Shown here: positions 1 to 9,326 of the stretch, piece by piece
How positions within the stretch are numbered: position 1 is the first letter of the stretch
How the letters are laid out: the number at the start of each line of letters is the position of its first letter
NCBI RefSeq assembly: GCF_007745175.1
Contig: NZ_CP036271.1
Coordinates: forward strand, 868,001-932,000
DNA from: Caulifigura coniformis
GTDB lineage: Bacteria; Planctomycetota; Planctomycetia; Planctomycetales; Planctomycetaceae
Length of the DNA: 64,000 nucleotides
Reading direction: 5' to 3'
Made by a program: the position numbers and the translations under genes
The notes under the pieces: model-generated
The model's input: only the letters and a program-made list of their open reading frames with translations
Told to the model about the DNA's origin: nothing
Databases searched by the model: none

Positions 1-99
1 CCAAACTGATTCCAGAACCAATTCACAGCAACCTGACCGGCGGCAAGTTTAGCCCGGCGGACGGGTTGCGAAAAGGGGCACGCCCGCGGTCAGGGACCG

Positions 100-2232
100 T
101 CAGAATCGCAGGGAGCGGGTTACTTTGTCTCCCGTTTCTCTTACTCTGCCAACAACTTGCGCCGTGCGGACGCCGCTGGGCATTGCTTCGTCGACCCAGC
201 GGTAATACACGTCGCTCAGCCCCGGGCCACGTCCCTTTCTCAACTCGATTTTCTCCGGCATCACCGGCTGGCCGTCGACCGTCAGCGCCTCGAAATCGAC
301 CAGCGGAGTCTTCGGCTGCCCCTGGGTCGTGTTCACCCAGGCGCAGCGGATCCGCAATGCGATTCCATGTTCCGGACGTCCGACTTCGTCCACGTCCTCC
401 GGGCGGATGGCAACCAGCGAGATCAGCGGCCGGGAGATCTCCGGGTTTTCCCACCACCGCCAGTCTGCCTCGCGCGCTTTGACGAACTCGACAGCCGCGT
501 CGCTGCCCCCATGCATCCGCAGGGCTCCGTTGGTGACTGCGTCCTTACGGACCGCGACGACCCACTGGTTCTTCATCGACTCCAGCCAGCCCTCCCACGT
601 CGGTTCCCGTGCCAGGAACAGCGTCCGGAATCCGGTCGTCATGTCGCTGAACCACCACGGCTCCGTTCCATGCGCATCCTGCAGTCCGACGAATGGCAAC
701 TGGCCGCGATAGCGCTTGAGAAAGGGCTCGCTGTTGGTGAAGTCGGGATTGCCGAAGTGGAACGTGCTGATCGCTGCGAAGCCCCCACGTTCAATGGAGT
801 CGTCCAGCAACAGTCGGACGAGTTCTTCATTCTCGCCGAATTGCCAGAGGACTCTTCCGCCGGCCTCTTCCAGTGGTTTCAGTCGCTTCTCTCGATACTC
901 GTCCCACGTCACCACGCCGGCGTTCGCGAGCGAGGGACCAATGTCAGCGCCGGCCGGCGCAATGATGTCGCTGGTGTGGCTGTAGGTTCCCATACCCGGG
1001 AAGTCGACCCACGTGCCGTATTCCTCGTTGGCGACGAAGAAGGTCACCGGAACTTTCTCGCGGTTGGCGGTTTCCTGGGCCTTCTTCAGCCAGGGCGCCT
1101 TTGCGTTCTTGGCGCCCCACAGATGAATCTTCAGCGACCTTGCCAGTTCGACCGCTTCCGTTGGGCTCCCCTGTCCGTGTGCCTCGATCTGGATCGTGAA
1201 GACTTTGAGGTCGGCAGGAAGAGCCTCTGTCTGGGGAACCGGGCGGGACCTGGGAAGCGGCTCGAATTTCTGGAAGGCTCTCAGCGAGTCGAGCGCGTAG
1301 TAGGTCGCCACGGCGTTCGAAAACCAGCCCGGCCGGTCCGAGAATCCGCCATCATCGTTTTGACGAAGCCGAATCATCCGCGCCACGGTTCCAATCTCGC
1401 TGACATCCTCTTTCAGCAGTTCGAGGCAGCGAATCGCGGCCCACGTGTAAGCCAGGTCACGCTGTTGGGCGAACTTCGCATCGGGCTGATGCAGCCCGAA
1501 ACCGCATGAGAGCACCCACGCCACCGCAGCCGTTCGGTTCTCGCCCAGCCTCCCGAGAATATCCAGTGCCTGCAGCCCCCAGAACGTGTTGAGGATGTTG
1601 CCGTCGCTGCCGTCGCTGGCCGGTGTATTGCCGAAGCTGCCGTTCGGGCGGCGGCGACTGTCGAGATACTCGATGAATTCCGGGTCGATTTCATCCATCG
1701 GCAGGCCCAGCAGCTTGCGGCAGGTGAATGCCGTCAACTGGTGGCGGAAGACCGGGTATCCATGCTTTTCATACTGCTTCAGGTAACCGACCGGCTTCTT
1801 CCAGGAAGCGACGCGCTCTCGGAACTCCGAAACGTCCTCACTCAGCCACAGCAGAGACTGAATCTGCATCTGGTCGAACTCGCGATGCTCCTGCTCGAGT
1901 TTCTTCCACGAGGCCGGGTGATTCCGGCGAACAAAGTCCGCATGCTTCTTCGGTTCCGGCGGCGCCACACCCAGAATCTGGTAGCACCCGAGGGCCGCAT
2001 ACGTTGGCGAGAGATGAGACGTCGGCTGGTCGTCCCAGGCGAAGCCCCCATCCGGACGCACAAGCGTTTCCAGATAAGTGGCGACAGACTTCCTGACGTC
2101 GGCCGGGAGACTGGCTGCTCCTGTCGTGACAGGAATCGCGAAGGTTGCGAGGCCTCCCGCAGTGATGGCGAGCCAGTCCCGCCGCGACAACTCGTGTGCC
2201 GAGAACCTCGAACCGATGCTTGAACGACTCAT
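100..2232 (-). CDS. Tat-exported alpha-toroid (prenyltransferase/squalene-cyclase repeat) protein
   Basis: A protein of about 710 residues. The N terminus has a twin-arginine-like motif (SRRDWLAITAGG), so export by Tat is likely. The first half carries repeats of the type DGGFxWDD, NGSFG and DDGGFSD, typical of the alpha/alpha toroid of prenyltransferase beta subunits and terpenoid cyclases. The second half is different and contains a DAHGTEPWWFSD stretch resembling PHP-type phosphoesterases, but I cannot assign an activity. The frame is open further upstream, to 2346. I chose the ATG at 2232 because GGGAG lies 7 bases before it and the Tat signal then follows quickly. Function is unknown. 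Confidence 0.8.
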   Translation of the reverse strand: MSRSSIGSRFSAHELSRRDWLAITAGGLATFAIPVTTGAASLPADVRKSVATYLETLVRPDGGFAWDDQPTSHLSPTYAALGCYQILGVAPPEPKKHADFVRRNHPASWKKLEQEHREFDQMQIQSLLWLSEDVSEFRERVASWKKPVGYLKQYEKHGYPVFRHQLTAFTCRKLLGLPMDEIDPEFIEYLDSRRRPNGSFGNTPASDGSDGNILNTFWGLQALDILGRLGENRTAAVAWVLSCGFGLHQPDAKFAQQRDLAYTWAAIRCLELLKEDVSEIGTVARMIRLRQNDDGGFSDRPGWFSNAVATYYALDSLRAFQKFEPLPRSRPVPQTEALPADLKVFTIQIEAHGQGSPTEAVELARSLKIHLWGAKNAKAPWLKKAQETANREKVPVTFFVANEEYGTWVDFPGMGTYSHTSDIIAPAGADIGPSLANAGVVTWDEYREKRLKPLEEAGGRVLWQFGENEELVRLLLDDSIERGGFAAISTFHFGNPDFTNSEPFLKRYRGQLPFVGLQDAHGTEPWWFSDMTTGFRTLFLAREPTWEGWLESMKNQWVVAVRKDAVTNGALRMHGGSDAAVEFVKAREADWRWWENPEISRPLISLVAIRPEDVDEVGRPEHGIALRIRCAWVNTTQGQPKTPLVDFEALTVDGQPVMPEKIELRKGRGPGLSDVYYRWVDEAMPSGVRTAQVVGRVRETGDKVTRSLRF

Positions 2233-2411
2233 TTCGATCTCCCGGGAGCGGCTCAGGTCGACCCATGACATGAGACTACCTGCGGCCGATTCGGAACGGG
2301 AGGTTCGAGCGGTTCTCTTCACCCGGTCTTTAAGCTCTGGACTCACGAAGTCCTTGCGATGCCCCTACGGCTGTGCGAAGGTGTTTTTTTGGTTCCGTGG
2401 ATGAGAGTGAT

Positions 2412-2822
2412 ATGGCTGCGTGGCATTACGATCTGTTCCTGGTAGCGACTGGTCCGTTGGACTCCGGTCCGCTCAAGGCCCGCCTGTCGCGCGACCTGCC
2501 CGTTCTGAAGTCTCCGACTTCCAAACTACTGCTGTGGGGCGATGCCGAGGGGGATCGCATCGACTTCTGGGTCGACCATACGCCGCCACAATTCCTGGCG
2601 CGTTTCGATCTCAGGACGCCCTCCGACAGCTTCCGTCGGCTCGTGCTCGATGTCGCACGCGAATTCTCGCTGCAACTCCTGAACGCTGAGGATGGAGAGA
2701 TTGCGGGCAACGACGCAGCGCTGACCGCCGACATGCGGGCCTCGGCCGCACATGCCGCGGCGACGAATCCTCCGGCGGAAGACGAAGAGAACGGAGAGCA
2801 GGGCGAGGACGAAGAACCTTGA
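2412..2822 (+). CDS. Small acidic-tailed hypothetical protein
   Basis: A protein of 136 residues beginning MAAWHYDLFLVATGPLD. The C-terminal 30 residues are very acidic (AEDEENGEQGEDEE). There is no signal peptide or membrane segment. The ATG at 2412 is preferred over the upstream start at 2373 because GAGAG lies close before it. It ends 12 bases before the comF-like gene on the same strand, so the two are probably co-transcribed. I do not recognise a domain. Confidence 0.65.
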   Translation: MAAWHYDLFLVATGPLDSGPLKARLSRDLPVLKSPTSKLLLWGDAEGDRIDFWVDHTPPQFLARFDLRTPSDSFRRLVLDVAREFSLQLLNAEDGEIAGNDAALTADMRASAAHAAATNPPAEDEENGEQGEDEEP

Positions 2823-2834
2823 GAGAGGGGGAGT

Positions 2835-3611
2835 ATGGGCGGGCCAATCCTCCGACGCGTCTTCCGTTCCTCCGGGCGGCTGGTTCGCGACTGGTCTCTC
2901 GCCGGCCGGGATTTGTTTTATCCCCCCGGCTGCGCCTTATGCCGGCGGGGGATGCCGGCATCGGCCGGGTCACAATTGTGCGACGGCTGCCGTCAATCCC
3001 TGGTTCCCGCGATTGTCGATCGCTGTGAACGCTGCAGCGCGCCGGTTGGCCCCCATATTGATACGCAGGCCGGTTGCATTCACTGTCGACGCGACCGATG
3101 GGCATTTCGACGTGTCTGGTCTCTCGGCCCGTATGCCGATGCCCTTCGCGACGCTTGCCTGAGGATGAAGCGCGCTGGAACCGATCCGCTTGCCGCCGCG
3201 CTCGCCGGAGAACTCGCCCGGACCTGGGGAGAGAATCTCGTTTCCGGCCAGTACCACGCGATTGTTCCGGTGCCCCATCACTGGCGACAGCGACTCGGAA
3301 GAACGCAGCTCGTGCCGATCACAATGGCGAGGCGACTTTCGAAGCATCTGCGTGTCCCGGTTCATACCGACCTGGTCCGCAAGGCGCGGTTGACCGCGCA
3401 GCAGTCAACGCTCAGCGCCACCGCCAGACGGTCGAACCTGAACAACGCCTTCCGGCCCTGTTCAGGCATCCGGCTGACCGGCGGCCGTTTCCTCGTGGTT
3501 GACGACGTCCTCACCACGGGAACGACGGCCGATCGTGTCGCGCGTGTCCTGCGAGACCTCGGAGCCGAAGCAGTCGACGCTATCGTCGTCGCCCGCGGGC
3601 TGGGCCAATGA
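2835..3611 (+). CDS. comF: ComF family phosphoribosyltransferase-like protein
   Basis: A protein of 258 residues. The N-terminal 80 residues hold paired Cys motifs (CALC, CDGC, CERC, CIHC) forming the double zinc ribbon of ComF proteins. The C terminus has the PRPP-binding loop FLVVDDVLTTGTTA after the IVPVPHHWRQRLGR segment, as in type I phosphoribosyltransferases. ComF homologues are linked to DNA uptake and to purine-type phosphoribosyl chemistry, but the substrate is not settled. A purine-rich Shine-Dalgarno stretch lies directly before the ATG, and the preceding small gene ends 12 bases upstream. Confidence 0.88.
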   Translation: MGGPILRRVFRSSGRLVRDWSLAGRDLFYPPGCALCRRGMPASAGSQLCDGCRQSLVPAIVDRCERCSAPVGPHIDTQAGCIHCRRDRWAFRRVWSLGPYADALRDACLRMKRAGTDPLAAALAGELARTWGENLVSGQYHAIVPVPHHWRQRLGRTQLVPITMARRLSKHLRVPVHTDLVRKARLTAQQSTLSATARRSNLNNAFRPCSGIRLTGGRFLVVDDVLTTGTTADRVARVLRDLGAEAVDAIVVARGLGQ

Positions 3612-3630
3612 GTCACGCTTCGCCGCGCCC

Positions 3631-5880
3631 TCAGTCGATCAAGTCCGGCTTCCAGAGCTTGACCTGACCTTCGCGTCCGGCCGTCGCGAGGAGGCCGTCG
3701 TTTGAAAACGTCAGGGTGTAGATCGTTCCCGTGTGTCCGACGAGCGTCGGCAGGGATTTGAGGTGGCGGGCATCCCACAACCGGACATCGCGGTCCTCGC
3801 CCACGGAGGCGAGCAGATGTCCCTTGGGAGCGAATGCGACGGCCCAGACATCGGAGGTATGACCTTCGAGAGTCCCCATCGGCTTTCCGGACGCGCTGTC
3901 CCAGATCCGGACGGCACGATCCCAGCCGCCGGTCGCGACCAGCGAGTTGTCGGCTGAGAACGCGATGCCGTAGACCCCCCCGGTGTGCCCCTGAAGTTCG
4001 GTTCGCTCTCGTCCCGTCTGGACGTTCCAGATCCGGGCGGTGGAATCACCACCCGCGGATCCCAGGGTCGCGCCGTCATGCGAGAAGGCAACGTGGGTAA
4101 TAATCCCCTTGTGCCCCAGGAACGATTTCGTCTTCTCGCCCGAATCGGCGTTCCACAGATCGAGGTGGCCCGTGCGGGTCCCGACGGCGACCACATGGCC
4201 TGCCGGCGCGAACTTCAGCGTCCGCACCGGACCTTCGGCCTTGAAGGTGCGAACGATCTGGTCTGAGTTGAGATCAACGATGTGAACGGACCCATCGTCG
4301 TGTCCCGTCGCCAGCAGTTGTCCGTCGGATGACACGGACGCCGCCCAGGTGGCCCCTTCGTGAACAGTGAGTGTCGAGTCAGGCTCGCGCTTGTCGACAT
4401 CCCAGACTTTCACCGTCCCGTTCTCCACGGCGGTCATCAGGTCCTTGCCGTCCGGAGTGAACGCAACCGACCAGATGGGACCGGAGTTGCCGGAGAGCGT
4501 CGCGAGCGCCGAAGGACCGACTTCACGGCTTGGCTCAGCAGGCGGAACTGTTCTTCCTTTCTGAAAGGCCCAGACGAGCCCCATCATCACGACGGCGCCC
4601 ATCGCCATTCCGGCCGTCATCGCCAGCCAGCGGCTGCGACGATGCTGCCGCATCACCGTTTCACACGCGCCGGTGGTATGGACCGCGGGAATCTGAACCG
4701 GCGAGACCGGCTCGAAGGCTGACAGTCGCTTCGCGAGTTCTTCGGCGACGACCGCCGCCGAAATCGGTCGCTGATCCGGCCTCTTCGCCAGTAACTGCTG
4801 AATCATGTCGTTCAGCCAGGCGGGAATGTCCGGATTGAGCGAACGCGCCGACGACGCGGGCCGGTCGGTGATCTGCTTGAGTACGGCGAGTGGAGTCGCA
4901 CCGCGGAACGGGGGGCGCCCCGTCGCCATCTCGTAAAGCACAGCCCCCAGACTGAACAGATCTGAGCGCTCATCGAGCGGCTCACCCAGCGCCTGCTCGG
5001 GAGACATGTAGAGCGGCGTGCCAGCCACAAACCCCGTCCGCGTGATCGACAGGTCTTCGATGCAGCGGGCCAGGCCGAAATCGGTCAGTTTCGCGCGCCC
5101 GGTCGTCGAGTCGAGCAGGATGTTGCTCGGCTTGAGATCGCGGTGGATCACCCCCTGCGCGTGAGCGGCCGCCAGGCCGGCCGATGTCTGCAGCCCGATC
5201 CGCAGGATCTCGAGCAGTGGAAGCTTTCCATCGCGGGCGAGCTTCTTCTCGAGCGTCTCCCCCTGGATCAGCTGCATCACCAGGAACGGCAGCTTGCCGT
5301 CGGCCATCTTCTCAACCTGGTAGACCGAGACGACATGGTCGTGCGAAATCGCGGCGGCCGACCGGGCCTCGCGGCAGAACCGCTGCCGCGAGACTTCATC
5401 GTTCGCCAGCTGGGGATCAAGCACCTTCAGGGCCACGGTGCGATGCAGATACTTGTCATGCGCCTCGAACACCAGGCCCATGCCGCCGCGTCCGATGAGG
5501 CGGGTGATGTCGAAATGACCGAGACGCCCGAGGAACGCCGGGTCGTCTGAAGGTTCCAGGAATTCAAGCCCGTCGCCGGTCGCCGGAGGCGTTGGAGTCG
5601 AGGTCGGGACAAACGTCTGCTGCAGGGCCGGATCCTCCAATTGCTGTGCGGCCTTGAGCGCGGGCCAGTACGCCGATTCGCTGGCCGGCATCGTTTTGTC
5701 GATGTGCTGAACCAGTTCGATGATGCGGGATTGCGAGTCGGCCAGCATCTCCAGTCGCTGCTGGCAGCCCGAGCATTCCCCCACATGCTCAACGACGTCC
5801 GACTGCGGTGTCTCCACAGACGAGTCGTTCAGCAGTTCTTCCAGCGCCTCTTTCGGCGGGCAGGTGGTCTGGGCTTTCAT
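3631..5880 (-). CDS. Membrane Ser/Thr protein kinase with WD40 C-terminal domain and anti-sigma-like zinc motif
   Basis: A protein of 749 residues. Residues 32-39 form H-x3-C-x2-C (EHVGECSGC), like the zinc motif of ZAS anti-sigma domains. The kinase domain follows (about 118-390): Gly loop IGRGGMGLVFEAH, ALKVL lysine, VIHRDLKPSNILL catalytic loop, DFGLA, and YMSPEQ. A membrane segment (WLAMTAGMAMGAVVMMGLVW) lies near residue 415. About seven WD40 repeats fill residues 465-749, probably outside the cytoplasm. Its ATG overlaps the stop of the sigma-factor gene (ATGA), so the two are translationally coupled. It is probably a membrane sensor acting on that sigma factor. Direct sigma binding by the zinc motif is inference. 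Confidence 0.93.
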   Translation of the reverse strand: MKAQTTCPPKEALEELLNDSSVETPQSDVVEHVGECSGCQQRLEMLADSQSRIIELVQHIDKTMPASESAYWPALKAAQQLEDPALQQTFVPTSTPTPPATGDGLEFLEPSDDPAFLGRLGHFDITRLIGRGGMGLVFEAHDKYLHRTVALKVLDPQLANDEVSRQRFCREARSAAAISHDHVVSVYQVEKMADGKLPFLVMQLIQGETLEKKLARDGKLPLLEILRIGLQTSAGLAAAHAQGVIHRDLKPSNILLDSTTGRAKLTDFGLARCIEDLSITRTGFVAGTPLYMSPEQALGEPLDERSDLFSLGAVLYEMATGRPPFRGATPLAVLKQITDRPASSARSLNPDIPAWLNDMIQQLLAKRPDQRPISAAVVAEELAKRLSAFEPVSPVQIPAVHTTGACETVMRQHRRSRWLAMTAGMAMGAVVMMGLVWAFQKGRTVPPAEPSREVGPSALATLSGNSGPIWSVAFTPDGKDLMTAVENGTVKVWDVDKREPDSTLTVHEGATWAASVSSDGQLLATGHDDGSVHIVDLNSDQIVRTFKAEGPVRTLKFAPAGHVVAVGTRTGHLDLWNADSGEKTKSFLGHKGIITHVAFSHDGATLGSAGGDSTARIWNVQTGRERTELQGHTGGVYGIAFSADNSLVATGGWDRAVRIWDSASGKPMGTLEGHTSDVWAVAFAPKGHLLASVGEDRDVRLWDARHLKSLPTLVGHTGTIYTLTFSNDGLLATAGREGQVKLWKPDLID

Positions 5881-6497
5881 GAGTTCGCCTCCAGGTCTTC
5901 ATTCAGGCGGCGCTGGACGGCCTCGCGGGCCCGGGCCAGCACGCGGCTTTTCGCGACGTACACCGACCCTGCGGACATGCCTAGCGACCGGGCCACTTCG
6001 GGAACCGGCCGATCTTCCACGGCCGTCTGCCAGAATGCGGACCAGATTCTTTCGTTGAATTCGTTCTGCAGCTCCTCGAGCACCACGGCGGTCAGGCTTC
6101 GCTGGTAGTCGACTTCCCACTCGTCTTCGAGCGTGCCGCCGCGATCGGGTTGAGCACTCAGCAGCGACTGGACGTTCGAGTCGCCAGTCGCCCGCGGCTT
6201 TCCATTGCGCGACGACAGCAGCGTCAGGACGCGGTTCCGCGTCAACGTGAACAGCCAGCCACGGAAGCGGCCCTGACGCGGGTCGTAGTCCAGCTTCTGG
6301 ATCGCCGACGTCACCGACCGCAGCACATCCTGCATCGCGTCAGCAGCGTCCGCGTCCTGCAGCCCCCTGCGACGCGCGAATCCATAGATGACCGGGCCGT
6401 AGATGGTCACGAACTCATTCCATGCCGGCTGGTCCGACCGGTCGCGTAGCCGAATCAACAGGCTCGCTCGAGTCAGAGGTGAATCCTGAATTTCCAC
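5877..6497 (-). CDS. ECF-type RNA polymerase sigma factor
   Basis: A protein of 206 residues with sigma region 2 (SPLTRASLLIRL to DAMQDVLRSV and FRGWLFTLTRNRV) and region 4 (PVPEVARSLGMSAGSVYVAKSRVLARARE), the layout of planctomycete ECF sigma factors found beside Ser/Thr kinases. The reading frame is open to an ATG at 6569. I chose the GTG at 6497 because GGGAGAG lies four bases before it and because family members begin close to the SPLTR motif. The stop overlaps the ATG of the downstream kinase gene. It is likely regulated by that kinase. Confidence 0.93.
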   Translation of the reverse strand: MEIQDSPLTRASLLIRLRDRSDQPAWNEFVTIYGPVIYGFARRRGLQDADAADAMQDVLRSVTSAIQKLDYDPRQGRFRGWLFTLTRNRVLTLLSSRNGKPRATGDSNVQSLLSAQPDRGGTLEDEWEVDYQRSLTAVVLEELQNEFNERIWSAFWQTAVEDRPVPEVARSLGMSAGSVYVAKSRVLARAREAVQRRLNEDLEANS

Positions 6498-6825
6498 GAG
6501 ACTCTCCCGCCAATGCAGGTCGCCCGGCCGCCGGCGTAGGCAGCGGCGACACATGATGGTCGGAATCATAGGCAGGAGGCGTACCCGTCGGCGACACGCC
6601 AGGGGCTACTTGCACGAATCCCGAGTACCCGGCCTGCATCGCCGACTCGATCGCCATGCGATTCACTTCGCGGGCCGCTGTCGGATCCAGAACGCCCGAA
6701 AGACGCGATACTCGGTGCGAGCCCCGCCCCAGGAGGCCCGAAGATGGGCCAATCCCTGCCAGCCATCGCCACACCCGCAGACGCACGTCCGACGCTCGGT
6801 GCGCGTTTGAATCGTTCAGAATCAT
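6415..6825 (-). CDS. Possible small hypothetical protein upstream of the sigma factor
   Basis: An open frame of 136 codons with a good ribosome-binding site (GGAGA, five bases before the ATG at 6825). The middle part (AAREVNRMAIESAMQAGYSG) has a balanced composition. The last 83 bases overlap the start of the sigma-factor gene in another frame, which argues against it or points to translational coupling. No domain is recognised, and it may be spurious. Confidence 0.35.
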   Translation of the reverse strand: MILNDSNAHRASDVRLRVWRWLAGIGPSSGLLGRGSHRVSRLSGVLDPTAAREVNRMAIESAMQAGYSGFVQVAPGVSPTGTPPAYDSDHHVSPLPTPAAGRPALAGESRGNSGFTSDSSEPVDSATRPVGPAGME

Positions 6826-7140
6826 TGTTGTCTCCGGGGGCGGACGCCGTTTGCGTGTCGGCCGGGCGCGTCACCAGTCGCGTCCGCCAGATGCCAATCC
6901 GTGCGGTCCTGCTGTTACTACCAGCGGATCAGCCGGGACTTACAATTTGCGCCGAAAGACGTTGGGCGACAGACGGGCCCGGAAGCGAGGCAAGTCGAGA
7001 GCCAGGAATCCTTTGCGGAATTCCGAGAAAAGCCGCCGAAGAGCAGGGCGGTGGGATCGCAGCAGGGGCCAGCTACAGCAGACGCCGGGCCGCGACACGG
7101 CGACGCCGGGCCTCATGAGCCCGGCGCCGTCCGGCGTGAC
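6826..7140. other. Intergenic stretch without a supported gene
   Basis: About 315 bases between the possible small gene and the HAD phosphatase, both on the minus strand. I see no convincing reading frame, RNA or hairpin here. It presumably holds the promoter for the sigma/kinase unit. Confidence 0.4.
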
Positions 7141-8022
7141 TTACGCAACCGGCCAGCTGGGATCAGCCGGGAGGTACTTCTCGAACTCGGCGATGAGTTT
7201 CGCTTCGTAGTCGCCGGCGAAAGTGCCCTTGAGGAAGCGGTCCATTCCGGCCTTGTTGAACTCGGCCCAGCTTCCGTCTTCGTGGTTGGGGTTGATGGGG
7301 AAGTAGAGGACGCCATTGGTCTTGGCGGCCTTCATGTCGCCGGGGGCGTCGCCCATCATCAGGATCTTCGACGTGTCGTAGCCGAAGGTCCTGGCCTTGG
7401 CGAGGATTTCGGCTTTGCTGCCGACTTCCTGGCCGCAGATTTCGGCGATGTGGCCATCGAGCTTGTGCTCGGCCCATTCCTTCTGGAGGGCCGGCGTGGG
7501 CGTCGCGGAGCAGACGATCAGATCGGCCTGCGGGAACAGCTTCTCGAGAGCCTCACGAACGCCCGGGAACGGCGGGACGTCGTGGACGAGGTCTTTCACG
7601 GTCGCGTCGACGGCCGTCGACCAGGCGGAGGCGGTCTTGAGGTCCGGATCGTTGGTCTTTTCGGCCTCGGCCTTCACCGTGCCGCTGGAGAGCTTGGTTT
7701 CGCGCTTGAGCCATTCGCGAACGCCGTTCATCGCGGGGAGCTTGAAGCCGCGGGCCTGCACTTCCGGCCGGCGGGCCAGGAGATCGAGGGCCTTGATGTA
7801 GGCCGGGAAGCGGTTGGCGCCACGGTCCTTGGAGTACAGGTTGATGAACTCGCACGTCTCGCGGGCGTACTTGGAGATCGCCTGCAGGCCGAAATGCTTG
7901 ATGTAGTTCGGGATGAAGCACTCCTTGTGCTTGATCTCCATGCTGTCGAACACGCAGCCGTCCGAGTCGATGGCGACCAGAAAGTCGTGCTTGCGTTTGA
8001 AGTTGGCGAGGGCTTCGGCCAC
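7141..8022 (-). CDS. HAD-superfamily hydrolase (phosphoglycolate phosphatase-like)
   Basis: A protein of 293 residues with the four HAD motifs: AIDSDGCVFDS (nucleophile D19, acid D21), VCSAT (motif II Ser), the K of VGSKAEIL, and MMGDAPGD (motif IV acids). A helical cap of about 150 residues lies between motifs I and II, as in phosphoglycolate phosphatase-like enzymes. The start is a GTG with only a weak ribosome-binding site. There is no signal peptide, so it is cytoplasmic. The substrate is unknown. Confidence 0.85.
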   Translation of the reverse strand: MAEALANFKRKHDFLVAIDSDGCVFDSMEIKHKECFIPNYIKHFGLQAISKYARETCEFINLYSKDRGANRFPAYIKALDLLARRPEVQARGFKLPAMNGVREWLKRETKLSSGTVKAEAEKTNDPDLKTASAWSTAVDATVKDLVHDVPPFPGVREALEKLFPQADLIVCSATPTPALQKEWAEHKLDGHIAEICGQEVGSKAEILAKARTFGYDTSKILMMGDAPGDMKAAKTNGVLYFPINPNHEDGSWAEFNKAGMDRFLKGTFAGDYEAKLIAEFEKYLPADPSWPVA

Positions 8023-8448
8023 GGCAGTTCACTGTTGGGAAGGTGGTGCGGATTGGGAAGCTCGCCACGATATCGACTGCCGAAGGCGGGAAAAAGGATC
8101 CGGCGGCAATACGCAGGCTCGGGCGGGGATTGGGAACACTGCGGAGTGTTTGACGCCGAGGGGAGCAAGGAGGGCGCGTTGTGTGGGTGGTACTGTACTC
8201 CTCGCCCTCTTTCTTCCCCGTGAAGTCTTACGGAGGGATCGGGAGAGCGTGGGTGGTGCGGACAGGGATCCGGCCGGGCCGGGGTGTGTGACGACAGGGT
8301 GACGGTAGTTGTGTTCATAGGTCCTCCATCATGACGGGGGCGGTTGCGCGGGAGGGCCGGAACTCGGTACTCGGAAGTGCTTTGGCGAGTATGGATTGGG
8401 GCGGGGCGAGTCCCAAAGTGATCCGCCCTGCGGCAACGTGGGCGCACG
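8023..8448. other. Intergenic region upstream of the HAD gene
   Basis: About 425 bases between the fae terminator and the HAD gene. On the minus strand a strong GGAGG lies four bases before an ATG at 8318, but the frame from it has an unlikely Pro/His/Arg-rich composition and runs into the HAD gene. It could be a short leader peptide. No other structure was recognised. Confidence 0.35.
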
Positions 8449-8476
8449 AAAAAAGCCCGGAAGCAGCTTCCGGGCT
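8449..8476 (-). terminator. Rho-independent terminator of the fae gene
   Basis: A perfect 10-bp stem (AGCCCGGAAG at 8454-8463 and its complement at 8467-8476) with a 3-base loop lies just after the fae stop. Read on the minus strand it is followed by a run of six T. Confidence 0.9.
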
Positions 8477-8502
8477 CACTGTCAGTTCTTCAGGCCAATG
8501 GC

Positions 8503-9000
8503 TTAGACGCCGGAGAACGGGTGCTTGGCCGTTTCTTTCTGGGCGGTGACTTCGTCCGCCTTGGGCTCGCCCTTCAGAGCGCGGGCGATGGATTCCTTGG
8601 TGGCCTTGTAGTTGTACTCGTAGATCTTCTTGTCGTCGGCGGCTTCCCAGTGGATGAACACGCCGCAGACGATGCAGAGCTTTTCGCACTGATCCTTCGG
8701 GATCACGCCTTCGGCGACGCTGTCGGCGACGGCCTTGGCGACGGCGTACTGGGCCGGGCCAAACATCTGGACCGCCTGCTTCGCCCCCTTGATCGTCACC
8801 TTGGTGATCATGACGGTCGACGGCTTGACCGCCAGATTGGGCGTCAGCACCGCCAGCAGGTTGCTGTGGCCGGCCGACTGGTTGGCGAGGGCGTTTGCGA
8901 ACGCGACGCCGACGGGGCCCGACTTGTCACCGATCAGCAGGTCGATGTGCGCAACTTCATTGCCTTCACCGACGAGCGACTCACCAACGTAGAACGACAT
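8503..9000 (-). CDS. fae: Formaldehyde-activating enzyme (5,6,7,8-tetrahydromethanopterin hydro-lyase)
   Basis: A protein of 165 residues matching Fae throughout, with conserved blocks [45 protein letters not shown] and [18 protein letters not shown]. His18 in NEVAHID corresponds to the catalytic His of the family. Fae condenses formaldehyde with tetrahydromethanopterin, the first step of H4MPT-linked C1 oxidation known in methylotrophs and some planctomycetes. A GGGGGAGG ribosome-binding site precedes the ATG, and a strong terminator follows. No other H4MPT gene is in this window. Confidence 0.95.
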   Translation of the reverse strand: MSFYVGESLVGEGNEVAHIDLLIGDKSGPVGVAFANALANQSAGHSNLLAVLTPNLAVKPSTVMITKVTIKGAKQAVQMFGPAQYAVAKAVADSVAEGVIPKDQCEKLCIVCGVFIHWEAADDKKIYEYNYKATKESIARALKGEPKADEVTAQKETAKHPFSGV

Positions 9001-9326
9001 GCTGCCTCCCCCTCAAATTGCGGCGCTTCCGTCCGCACCCGATGGCAGACGGTGAGATGTTTCGTCGCCGTGTGATACCAAGGAAAACCCTGAATTGCCA
9101 GTTGTCGTGCATTCTGGAAACCCTAACACCGGGCGTTGGTCACTGGCGGGCCGAGGGGGCCGGGCTCTATAATTCGCCCGTGAAGGAATGGTAGTCCGTT
9201 CACCTTCTTGTCTTTTCAGCGGTGTGATGCAGCCGGTTGCCGTGGGATGATTCGGCAAGGTCAATTCTCGCAGTCGCTTTCCAGGGACGCAGGCGAACCG
9301 CTTTGTGGTCACGACGACGGTTCTTT
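9001..9326. other. Divergent intergenic region between fae and a small hypothetical gene
   Basis: About 325 bases that must hold the fae promoter on the minus strand. A TATAAT at 9168-9173 on the plus strand has no convincing -35 partner. Nothing else was recognised. Confidence 0.4.

Noticed and set aside
157-1509. 450-codon open frame on the plus strand
   Set aside because: It is antisense to the clear alpha-toroid gene, and its product is rich in Arg, Pro and His without motifs. High GC keeps shadow frames open.
6901-8223. 440-codon plus-strand frame
   Set aside because: Antisense to the HAD gene, which has all four catalytic motifs.
7728-8447. Minus-strand frame with a very good ribosome-binding site before ATG 8318
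   Set aside because: The product is Pro/His/Arg-rich and runs about 300 bases into the HAD gene in another frame. At most a short leader could be real.
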